NCBI RefSeq assembly: GCF_001050235.1 | Contig: NZ_DF967972.1 | Location: 2,555,901-2,619,900 of the forward strand | Length of the DNA stretch: 64,000 nt | Direction of reading: 5' to 3' | Origin: Longilinea arvoryzae | Lineage (GTDB): Bacteria; Chloroflexota; Anaerolineae; Anaerolineales; Anaerolineaceae | Part shown: positions 36,039-43,920 of the stretch, one piece after another | How the letters are laid out: each line of letters starts with the position of its first letter | Position numbering within the stretch: the stretch's first letter is position 1 | The notes under the pieces: generated by a model | The model's input: only the letters and a program-made list of their open reading frames with translations | Told to the model about the DNA's origin: nothing | Databases searched by the model: none | Made by a program: the position numbers and the translations under genes

Positions 36039-36923
36039 TTAGCAGGGGGTTGGAATTTCGATTTCACGCCTCAGAATCCGAATCCGGGTCGTTTCGATTT
36101 CCGCGGTATCATCTTGTGAGATCGAGTGGAGGACCAACCTTTCCACTTCCGGTTCCTCCAAACCAATCCGATACCTCTGACCCTTCAACCCATCTCTGCC
36201 GAATAATTGAACCGCCTGAATGTAGAGGGCTCCGACGTTTTGGACTGCGCTCGCTACGACCACAGGATCCTGCACCGATCTTTCCAGGATGGGTTCAATC
36301 ATCCGGCAGTTGGCATGGCGGCAGGCTTCCAGGACACCTTCCCAGGCGGTATTCAAATAACAATAAAAAATATCAGCACCCTGGTCGATGAGCGTTTCGG
36401 CGGCTTTTTGCGCCCTGCCTTTATCAAAAAAATCTCCCGTATAGGTCGAGATGGTTTCCACGCCTTTTGTGAAGGCGCCTTTCAGGTACCCGATACGATG
36501 CCGTTCAGCCGGGGGGATTCCCTGACCACCAATAAACCCGATCTTCTTCGTGGAACTCAGGCGTCCCGCAAGGACTCCGGCCAGGAAAGCCACCTCTTCA
36601 TCCTTCATCTCAAACGCTGCCAGGTTACTCGCGGTGGACATCCCATTAATGCACGCGAACATGACATTGGGATATTTCTTCGCAGTCCGGTAGATTGCCT
36701 CGGACAACTCGCTTCCATGGCCAAAAATGATCCGGCAGCCTTGGTGGCATAACTCCTCAAAGGCCTGCCGCGCCTGGCCGATGGAAACGCGATCGCGAAC
36801 GAGGAGCTCGTCATTCACCTGGCTGCATATCTGCTTTAAGCCGTTATAGCCGCCGGTTCCCCAGCCGCCGTCATCGATCGCGGTGAGTAAAACGATACCG
36901 ACCTTGCAATGCGAAAATGCCAT
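36039..36923 (-). CDS. BMP-family (PnrA/Med-like) protein without signal peptide
   Basis: A 294-residue protein with the fold of basic-membrane-protein nucleoside binders: KVGIVLLTAIDDGGWGTGGYNGLKQ, GCRIIFGHGSELSEAI, FLAGVLAGRLSSTKKIGFIGGQ. It starts directly with the mature fold and has no signal or lipobox, unlike the lipoprotein encoded at 42682-43737. It may be a cytoplasmic nucleoside sensor. Part of the purine operon, 25 bases after the M20 gene. Confidence 0.75.
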   Translation of the reverse strand: MAFSHCKVGIVLLTAIDDGGWGTGGYNGLKQICSQVNDELLVRDRVSIGQARQAFEELCHQGCRIIFGHGSELSEAIYRTAKKYPNVMFACINGMSTASNLAAFEMKDEEVAFLAGVLAGRLSSTKKIGFIGGQGIPPAERHRIGYLKGAFTKGVETISTYTGDFFDKGRAQKAAETLIDQGADIFYCYLNTAWEGVLEACRHANCRMIEPILERSVQDPVVVASAVQNVGALYIQAVQLFGRDGLKGQRYRIGLEEPEVERLVLHSISQDDTAEIETTRIRILRREIEIPTPC

Positions 36924-36948
36924 GGCTCCGACTCTTTACAGGTAAAAC

Positions 36949-38151
36949 TCAACTCTGCTTGAACTCATCCCAATTCCGATGGAAATACATCGCTTCTTCG
37001 CAGAAGAGGGCGACGCCCAACGGCAAAACCTTTTCATTGAAGTTAAATCGTGGGCTGTGGTGAGGACGATCTTCGCCGGGGATCGAACCGCCCAGGATGA
37101 AGTGGCATCCCGGCGCAGCTCGTAAATACTCGGCAATATCATCCGATGGCGTCCCCAACTGGTTTTCACTGACATTGTCCCGGCCGACGATATCCGCGGC
37201 AATCTGCCGGACTTTCGCACAAATTTTGGGGTTGTTATACGCAGCCGGAACGATCTCATTGACCTCGAATTCGGCCGTCGCGCCGAATAACCGGGCGGTG
37301 CCCTCGAAGACTTCACGCATGCGCTGGTGAATCAGAGCCTGGACTTCTGACTCATACGTTCGGATCGTGCCGGTAATTTCGGCCGTTTCCGGAATAACGT
37401 TGAAGGCGGAGCCTGCATGAAGGCTGCCGATACTAATAATCCCTACTTTCAACGGATCGATGTTCCGGCTGACGATGGTCTGGAGCAGGTTGATCGCCTG
37501 GGCGGCGACGATGGAAGCATCCACCGTCGTCTGCGGAAGGGCGCCGTGTCCACCCTTCCCGTGGATGACGCAACGGAACTCATCCGCCGCCGCCAAAATC
37601 GGGCCGTCGCCGACGAGGTAAGTCCCCGAAGGGGTTTGGGATTGGATGTGGACTCCGAACGAAATATCGACCGCAGGATTTTTTAACACTCCATCGGCGA
37701 TCATCGCCTTCGCGCCGCCCGCTCCTTCTTCCGCAGGCTGAAAGACGAATTTTACCGTCCCACACAGCTCGTCGCGGTGGCGGGCCAGAAGCGTCGCCAC
37801 TCCCAACCCGATCGCCGTATGGCCGTCGTGTCCGCAGGCGTGCATCACGCCGGGCACGGTCGAGGCATATTCGACTGCATTCTCTTCCTGAATGGGAAGC
37901 GCGTCCATATCGAAACGCATCAATGAGACCGGCCCGGCCTGGTTCCCTTTCAGTATTCCAACCACCCCGGTTTTACCGACCCCGGTTTGGACCTGCATGG
38001 ACAGGGAGGTAAGGATATTGCCGATCACCCGGGCCGTGCGGTGTTCTTCAAATCGCAACTCTGGATGGCGGTGAAAATCCCGTCGCCATTGGATGATTTG
38101 ATCTTCGATTGCTCTGGCTTCTTCCAAATAAGTCGTCACAAGATCTTCCAA
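36949..38151 (-). CDS. M20 family amidohydrolase (M20D)
   Basis: A 400-residue dinuclear metallohydrolase with DFHRHPELRFEEHRTA at the N-terminus and metal motifs MHACGHDGHTA and FQPAEEGAGGA, typical of N-acyl-amino-acid or hippurate/IAA-conjugate hydrolases. It is only two bases from the creatininase-like gene, so the two probably act in succession on an amide or ureide released from purine or creatinine breakdown. Substrate unknown. Confidence 0.9.
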   Translation of the reverse strand: MEDLVTTYLEEARAIEDQIIQWRRDFHRHPELRFEEHRTARVIGNILTSLSMQVQTGVGKTGVVGILKGNQAGPVSLMRFDMDALPIQEENAVEYASTVPGVMHACGHDGHTAIGLGVATLLARHRDELCGTVKFVFQPAEEGAGGAKAMIADGVLKNPAVDISFGVHIQSQTPSGTYLVGDGPILAAADEFRCVIHGKGGHGALPQTTVDASIVAAQAINLLQTIVSRNIDPLKVGIISIGSLHAGSAFNVIPETAEITGTIRTYESEVQALIHQRMREVFEGTARLFGATAEFEVNEIVPAAYNNPKICAKVRQIAADIVGRDNVSENQLGTPSDDIAEYLRAAPGCHFILGGSIPGEDRPHHSPRFNFNEKVLPLGVALFCEEAMYFHRNWDEFKQS

Positions 38152-38152
38152 T

Positions 38153-38908
38153 CTAGGGTTTCAGCCCGTTTTCTCTGGTGTCAATTCGATCGATAAAAGC
38201 GCGCGCGATCTTCAGGTTTTCCCGGGTTAACATTTCCAACATCCGCTTTCCTTTTTCGGCGGTCGCCGGGCGTGGATCTCCGAATACGCCGCTCTTGCAG
38301 AAGGTGTTCAGGAGAATCGGTTCGGAATAGTAGGAAACCGGAAATTCCGGGTACTCCGCCTGGGCTCGATCCATGTGAACGGTCGTGGGTTCCAGAGCAA
38401 GCACCATGGACGTTTCGAACTCGTCGGCGTGGTAAAAAGTCGGCGCAGCGGGCTTCGATTCCAACACCTGGCCGGCAATCTCCACCAGGCCCGGGAAATC
38501 CAACATCATGGTCGGGAAATCAGATTGGGCCGTCAATTCTCTTGCCGCCAGTTCGATCGGGTTGTGATTTCCAAAATGCCCGTTGACAACAATCAGACCT
38601 CGGACGTGGTTGAACTTCAGACTCTTCCCGATATCGATGATCAGGGAGTAGATCGTCGAAAAGGTAATCGAAACCGTACCCGGAAACCCGCCCGCTCCCC
38701 AGGAATCGCCGTAGGGGATGGGAGGCAGCAGCATGGCATCGAGTTCTTCGGCCAGGCGCCGCGCAAGTCCACCTGCCTCGACCGTATCGGTCGAAAGCGG
38801 CAGGTGGGGGCCGTGTTCTTCCTGCGCCCCGAAAGCCAGGATCGCCACGGCGCGGCGGTCGATATATTCCTTGATTTCGGGCCAGGTCGCAACTCGAGTG
38901 TCGATCAT
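38153..38908 (-). CDS. Creatininase family amidohydrolase
   Basis: A 251-residue creatininase-fold enzyme. Metal ligands can be read in GAQEEHGPHLPLSTD (Glu, His and Asp) and in NGHFGNHN, with Glu in HADEFETSM. Family members hydrolyse creatinine, FAPy or other cyclic amides, or act in cofactor maturation. Its start overlaps the upstream permease stop by four bases. Confidence 0.9.
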   Translation of the reverse strand: MIDTRVATWPEIKEYIDRRAVAILAFGAQEEHGPHLPLSTDTVEAGGLARRLAEELDAMLLPPIPYGDSWGAGGFPGTVSITFSTIYSLIIDIGKSLKFNHVRGLIVVNGHFGNHNPIELAARELTAQSDFPTMMLDFPGLVEIAGQVLESKPAAPTFYHADEFETSMVLALEPTTVHMDRAQAEYPEFPVSYYSEPILLNTFCKSGVFGDPRPATAEKGKRMLEMLTRENLKIARAFIDRIDTRENGLKP

Positions 38909-39864
38909 TCTGATTCTCCTCGATTGGGGTTATAGGGCACGCCGAGTGCTGCCGGGTTGTCGGTTTTCTTCACAAAGATGGCAAGCACGATCATGGTGAG
39001 CAGATAGGGCAGCATCAACATGTATTGGAAGGGAATGCCGATATTCATGGTCTGGGCGCGTAACTGGAGGGCGTCAGCGCCGCCGAACATGAGGGCTGCC
39101 AGCAAAATTCCCAACGGATGCCGCCGGCCGAGAACGAGGATGGCCAGGGCGATGTAGCCACGCCCGGCGGTCATATTGTCGAGGAACAAGTGGGTTGCCA
39201 CCAGAGACAGGAAAGCGCCGCCGATCGCCGAGAGAATTCCGCTGATGATCATGGTGATATACCGCGTGCGCTGCACATTCATTCCCAGGGTCTCGGCTGC
39301 TTCCGGATTTTCACCCACCGCGGTGATTTGCAGCCCCCACGAGGTCCGGGTGATTACGATGTAGCTGATTGCGATCAGCACAAACGTGAAGTACACCAAA
39401 GGCGACTGCTGGAAGAAGAGCGGGCCGAGGATGGGAATTTTTTCCAGAAAGGGAATCGGCGTCGTATAAGCGGCATTGATATGTGCCATCTGGCTTTCGA
39501 CGCCGAAGAATACGCGGTACAGGAAACTGGTGAGGCCGACGGAGAGAAGATTGATGGCAATTCCAGCGACGACCTGATCAGCGCTCAGGGTAACGGTAAA
39601 GAACGCCAGGACGATTCCGAGGATGACGCCTGAAGCAGCGGCCGCCAGGATTCCAAGCCAGATGTTGTTGGCATAGAACCCGACCACAAATCCGACCAGG
39701 CTGCCCATCAGCATCATCCCTTCCATACCGATATTCATGACTCCCGAGCGTTCGTTATATACGCCTCCCAGCGCCGCCAGCATAATTGGGATTGCCAGGC
39801 GCATCGCGGCTGAGAAGTAACCCACTACCAATGGTGAATTCAGAAAATCCAGGATTGACGACAT
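38905..39864 (-). CDS. Nucleoside-type ABC transporter permease
   Basis: A 319-residue membrane protein of the branched-chain/sugar permease superfamily (BPD_transp_2), with about 8-9 helices; ERSGVMNIGMEGMMLMGSLVGF and VGENPEAAETLGMN are typical of the second permease of BMP-dependent nucleoside importers. It pairs with the permease gene two bases upstream. Confidence 0.92.
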   Translation of the reverse strand: MSSILDFLNSPLVVGYFSAAMRLAIPIMLAALGGVYNERSGVMNIGMEGMMLMGSLVGFVVGFYANNIWLGILAAAASGVILGIVLAFFTVTLSADQVVAGIAINLLSVGLTSFLYRVFFGVESQMAHINAAYTTPIPFLEKIPILGPLFFQQSPLVYFTFVLIAISYIVITRTSWGLQITAVGENPEAAETLGMNVQRTRYITMIISGILSAIGGAFLSLVATHLFLDNMTAGRGYIALAILVLGRRHPLGILLAALMFGGADALQLRAQTMNIGIPFQYMLMLPYLLTMIVLAIFVKKTDNPAALGVPYNPNRGESE

Positions 39865-39866
39865 CG

Positions 39867-40982
39867 TTATTTGCTCCGTTCTTTTGCGGGAGAAATCTTC
39901 CGCCGGACCAAATCCAAAGCACCGCGGCCAATAATGAAGATCACAATTAGATATTGGATGATCGTAACGATAGAGCTGGGGACGCCGATTGCCGATTCCA
40001 TGGTGCTGGCGCCCACCTGGAGGCCGGCAAACATGATCGCCGCGGCAAGGACGCCGGTGGGGTTGGTCTGTCCGAGCAACGCCACCACGATCGCGGTATA
40101 CCCGTAACCCGGTGAAATATTCTCCAGCATGCGGTGTTGGACGCCCGCCGCCTCACAAAACCCGGCCAGGCCCGCCAGGGCTCCACTCAGGGCGAATGCC
40201 GAAAGGGCAACCCAGTTGACGTTGATCCCAGCGGCCAAGGCCGCGATCGGATTCTTCCCGCTGGCCCGGATCTGGAAGCCCCAGGTGGTGTGCCACAACA
40301 GTACATAGGCAACGATAACGACAAATATCGTGATCAACAGGCCGGTATGCAGCCGGGTCGTGGGTAACAAGATCGCCAGGCGAGCCTGTGAAGCCAGGGG
40401 CGATGATTGCCCGAGCGGAGAACCGGGTTCCTTCATCGGCCCGTGAACCAGATAGTTCACAAAGAATATGGCGATGTAGTTCATCATGATCGTGTTGATC
40501 AGTTCGCTGGCGTTGAACCGGATTTTTAGAATACCGGCGATACATGCCCAGATTCCGCCGACCACCATTGCGGCCAGTATCATCAAGAAGAGAAGCAGTA
40601 TGTGCGGCAGATAGGCAAATTGAAGTCCGACCCAGGTTGCCGCAGCCGCGCCCAGGTATAACTGGCCTTCACCGCCGATATTGAAAGTCCCGGCGCGAAA
40701 GGCGATCGAGACCCCCACGCCCACCAGCGCCAACGGAATGGCCCGGATCAGGGTTTCCGCGATACTGTTCTTGTTTCCCAGGGCCCCATCCAACAGAGTC
40801 TTGTAGGCAGTCAGGGGGTTGAATCCCAGGCTGGCGATTAACCCTGCTCCAACCAGCAGCGCCAGAAGAATGGCGATGATGCTCGTCGTCAAATCCGGGC
40901 TGATGATGACTTTCAAATCCTTCCATTCGATGACAGGTTTCTTCTTCGGCGCGAGGCGTTCATCCTGTGATTCGGTTTTCAT
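39867..40982 (-). CDS. Nucleoside-type ABC transporter permease
   Basis: A 371-residue permease: cytoplasmic N-terminal tail of about 40 residues, then about 9 helices with FRAGTFNIGGEGQLYLGAAAATWVG and RASGKNPIAALAAGINV, the pattern of the first permease of BMP-dependent nucleoside importers. The ATG at 40982 overlaps the ATPase stop (ATGA) and has AGGGAAAAG ahead of it; an earlier in-frame start lies inside the ATPase gene. Confidence 0.92.
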   Translation of the reverse strand: MKTESQDERLAPKKKPVIEWKDLKVIISPDLTTSIIAILLALLVGAGLIASLGFNPLTAYKTLLDGALGNKNSIAETLIRAIPLALVGVGVSIAFRAGTFNIGGEGQLYLGAAAATWVGLQFAYLPHILLLFLMILAAMVVGGIWACIAGILKIRFNASELINTIMMNYIAIFFVNYLVHGPMKEPGSPLGQSSPLASQARLAILLPTTRLHTGLLITIFVVIVAYVLLWHTTWGFQIRASGKNPIAALAAGINVNWVALSAFALSGALAGLAGFCEAAGVQHRMLENISPGYGYTAIVVALLGQTNPTGVLAAAIMFAGLQVGASTMESAIGVPSSIVTIIQYLIVIFIIGRGALDLVRRKISPAKERSK

Positions 40983-42523
40983 AGACTTTTCCCTGCCATC
41001 CACAAACCGAGTTGTTCTTTCTGGTATTGCCCTCTGGAGACTGTGCCCATAATCCTTCCTTCGTACATGACGGATACCCGGTCCGATAACGCGGTGATTT
41101 CGTCAAGTTCCGTAGAAATCAATAATATGGCGGCCCCTCTTTCGCGTTGGGCGATCAGCATGTTTTGGACGTATTCGGTTGCGCCCACATCCAGGCCGTG
41201 GGTCGGTTGCATAGCGATGATGAAATTGGGGCGGCGGAAAAGTTCTCGAGCCAATATCAATTTCTGCTGGTTGCCGCCTGAAAGCGTACTGGCGATTTGG
41301 CGTGAGCCCCAACAGCGGATATCATAAGTTTTGATCATATTCTCGACGAGTTTTCCCGTCTCACGGTAATTCATGAGTCCCCAGCGCGAATAGGGCGCCT
41401 GCTGGCTGACCACCAGGTAGCAATTCTCCGCCACTGTAAAATCCATAATCAAACCGATATGCTGGCGGTCGCCGGGGATATGCGCCATTCCATTTTTGAT
41501 GCGCTGCATGGGAGTGGCCCGGGTAATATCCTTCTCATTGAGCAGAATCTTGCCCCGGTTGGGGATCAGCAATCCCGCCAGAATACGCGAGAATTCATCC
41601 TGCCCGTTCCCGTCCACCCCCGCGATGCCGTGGATTTCGCCTTCGTGAATGTCCAGGTCAATTCCCTTGATGATCTTCAAATTGCGTTGATCTGTATATT
41701 CGAGTCCCTGAATTTCGACGACGGGACGGCGATCGGATGTAGCTGACGGGGTGACCTTCGGGCCGGCAATTTCATGCCCCACCATCAGGCGGGCGAGCTC
41801 TTCTGGGTTCGTCTTCGCAGTTGGCAGGGTCGTTACAACCTTTCCCTGGCGAAGAATGGTAATCTTATTGCTGATGGTCATAACCTCGTTCAATTTGTGG
41901 CTGATAAAGATGACCGAGGTGTCTTTCTGAACCAGACTGTTAATCACTTGAAATAATCCTTCCGTCTCCTGCGGAGTCAAGACGGAAGTGGGTTCGTCCA
42001 AAATAAGTAAACGCGCGCCTCGGAATAAAGCCTTAATGATCTCTACCCTCTGTTGAGCTCCGACTGAAAGTTCAGAAACCCTGATTTGCGGGTCAATTCC
42101 CAGGCCAAACTGATCTGCCAATTCAGAAATCTGTGTTTCGACTTTCCGAATATTGGGGAAGGGGTAGCCAACGGATTTCAAACCTAAAGAAACATTCTGC
42201 GCAACGGTCAGTGTCGGGATCAGCATAAAATGCTGGTGAACCATTCCGATTCCGAGATGCATGGCTGTTTCCGGAGAATGAATTTCGACCTTCTGGTTTT
42301 CCAGGAAGATCTCTCCACTCCGCGGCTTGACCAGGCCAGCCAGTACTTTCATTAAGGTGGTTTTCCCTGCCCCGTTTTCACCCAATAACGCATGGACCTG
42401 GTTTTTTTGAACATCCAGGTTGATATGGTCGTTGGCGATCAAAGACCCAAACCGAACGACGATATCGCGAATCCGGAGGAATTCGTCTTCCGTAGGTGTT
42501 TCAATTTCGGGTATTGAACTCAT
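40979..42523 (-). CDS. Nucleoside-type ABC transporter ATPase, two domains
   Basis: A 514-residue protein with two ABC domains in tandem. The first has a full Walker A (GENGAGKTTL), signature ELSVGAQQRVEI and LLILDEPTSVLTPQE. The second has a degenerate Walker A (GVDGNGQDEF) but a good signature LSGGNQQKLILARE, as is usual in this family. I placed the start at the ATG at 42523. It powers the two downstream permeases with the BMP lipoprotein encoded upstream. Confidence 0.92.
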   Translation of the reverse strand: MSSIPEIETPTEDEFLRIRDIVVRFGSLIANDHINLDVQKNQVHALLGENGAGKTTLMKVLAGLVKPRSGEIFLENQKVEIHSPETAMHLGIGMVHQHFMLIPTLTVAQNVSLGLKSVGYPFPNIRKVETQISELADQFGLGIDPQIRVSELSVGAQQRVEIIKALFRGARLLILDEPTSVLTPQETEGLFQVINSLVQKDTSVIFISHKLNEVMTISNKITILRQGKVVTTLPTAKTNPEELARLMVGHEIAGPKVTPSATSDRRPVVEIQGLEYTDQRNLKIIKGIDLDIHEGEIHGIAGVDGNGQDEFSRILAGLLIPNRGKILLNEKDITRATPMQRIKNGMAHIPGDRQHIGLIMDFTVAENCYLVVSQQAPYSRWGLMNYRETGKLVENMIKTYDIRCWGSRQIASTLSGGNQQKLILARELFRRPNFIIAMQPTHGLDVGATEYVQNMLIAQRERGAAILLISTELDEITALSDRVSVMYEGRIMGTVSRGQYQKEQLGLWMAGKSL

Positions 42524-42593
42524 TAGAAAATGTCCAGACACAATAAAAGGAAATATGGACTTCCCGTTTGGGATGAGGGCTTGGTCTTGGTCT

Positions 42594-42633
42594 GCCCTTC
42601 CTTCTCGATGTAGGATCAAAGAGAAGGAAGGGC
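42594..42633 (-). repeat. 13-bp perfect hairpin upstream of the ABC ATPase gene
   Basis: GCCCTTCCTTCTC (42594-42606) pairs with GAGAAGGAAGGGC (42621-42633) over a 14-base loop. It lies between the binding-protein and ATPase genes and carries no U tail. Confidence 0.8.
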
Positions 42634-42643
42634 TTGTTTGATC

Positions 42644-42668
42644 GGGCGGTGAATTTAATCCACCGCCC
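42644..42668 (-). repeat. 8-bp hairpin directly after the binding-protein gene
   Basis: GGGCGGTG (42644-42651) pairs with CACCGCCC (42661-42668) over a nine-base loop, 13 bases past the stop of the lipoprotein gene. With the 13-bp hairpin beside it, it could stabilise the upstream mRNA and reduce read-through into the transporter genes. Confidence 0.75.
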
Positions 42669-42681
42669 TCTTGAGAAACGC

Positions 42682-43737
42682 TTATTGGACTTCGGAGGTG
42701 TCGAAGGGCACTTCAAAGGTTCCGTTTTGGATAGCGGAAAGCTTATCGTTGACCTTCTGCATGATTTCCGCGGGCACATTCGTATCCAGGCCGTGGAAGT
42801 CGCTGAATTTCACTGCGCCGTCCTTGACGCCGAAGTTGTAGGTCTTGCTTTCCCAGGTACCATCGCTCACCGAAGTGATCATGGATTTGACCACGGGGTA
42901 GATGTCCCACAGGACGCTCGTCAAGACGACATCCGGGCCCAGGTGGTTCTGATCGGTCATGGCGCCAATCACCCAGACCTTCTTTTCGACGGCCGCATCA
43001 ATCACGCCAACACCCTGAGCGCTCAGAACATCAGCGCCCTGTTCAACCTGGGCAATGGCAGCTTCCTTGGACTTGGGCGGGTCATACCAGCTCCCGATAA
43101 AAGTGTGCAGGACTTTGATATCGGGATTCACTTCCTGGGCGCCGTCTTCGAATGCGTGGAGGTTCGCGAGCATGTTCGGAGCGGGGTTTCCATCCACCCA
43201 GCCAAGAACACCGGTCTTGCTGGTTCCGGCTGCGAGCATTCCGGCTAGGTAAGCACCCTGGTAATCCGGGTTATCATACGAACCCATGTTAGGATTGAGT
43301 TCGAAACCGGATCCGGCGACCATGAAGGTGATGTCGGGGTAATCTTTCGCAACGGCCAAGGCAGCACTCGCGAAAGAGAAACTGTGAGCGAAGATCAAAT
43401 TGTAGCCACGTGACGCGAAATCGCGTAGCACGCGTTCTACATCCGCATCAGCCACCTTTTCGACGTAGGTGTATTCGATGCCCATTTCCTCGCAGGCCTT
43501 TTTCAGACCGGTGTAGCCAACGGTATTGAAATCATTATCATTAATTGGACCTGGCAAGGCCATGGCAACTTTCAATGTAGGCTTCGCGGCGGCCGGCGCC
43601 GAAGTGGCTGCCGCTGCGGCGGGCTCGGTGGCCTGCGGAGCTGTCGTCGCCTGGGCAGCCGGGCTGCATGCCGTGAGCACAACTGCGCAGAGGATCAACA
43701 GTGAAAACAGCTTGAAATACAACTTGTTCTGAACCAT
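42682..43737 (-). CDS. BMP-family nucleoside-binding lipoprotein
   Basis: A 351-residue lipoprotein (lipobox VVLTACSP, Cys about residue 23) with an Ala/Thr-rich linker and a BMP/PnrA domain (LKVAMALPGPINDNDFNTVGYTGLKKACEE, ITFMVAGSGFELNPN, GAYLAGMLAAGTSKTGVLGWVDG). It delivers nucleosides or purines to the ABC permeases downstream. The ATG at 43737 has an ideal AAAGGAG site. It is separated from the xanthine-dehydrogenase gene by 183 bases, in which an internal promoter is possible. Confidence 0.92.
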   Translation of the reverse strand: MVQNKLYFKLFSLLILCAVVLTACSPAAQATTAPQATEPAAAAATSAPAAAKPTLKVAMALPGPINDNDFNTVGYTGLKKACEEMGIEYTYVEKVADADVERVLRDFASRGYNLIFAHSFSFASAALAVAKDYPDITFMVAGSGFELNPNMGSYDNPDYQGAYLAGMLAAGTSKTGVLGWVDGNPAPNMLANLHAFEDGAQEVNPDIKVLHTFIGSWYDPPKSKEAAIAQVEQGADVLSAQGVGVIDAAVEKKVWVIGAMTDQNHLGPDVVLTSVLWDIYPVVKSMITSVSDGTWESKTYNFGVKDGAVKFSDFHGLDTNVPAEIMQKVNDKLSAIQNGTFEVPFDTSEVQ

Positions 43738-43920
43738 TAGATCTCCTTTAGGGTGCATGTTCCAGATTCGGGGGGATTGGGACCTGATTCGACAGTCTCT
43801 TCGTCTTCCAGGAATACGAAATTCCAATCAGGTGTGATGTCATTTACAAGATTTCATCCGACTTATCAGTAACCACCTTCTTTCTTTTCCAGGATTTACC
43901 CGATTTCCAATCAATAAGGT
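43738..43920 (-). other. Spacer between the Mo-enzyme gene and the binding-protein gene
   Basis: No gene. It contains the inverted repeat GGAAT (43811-43815) / ATTCC (43821-43825) and promoter-like TTGTAA near 43851-43856 on the minus strand, but no convincing -10. Confidence 0.35.
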
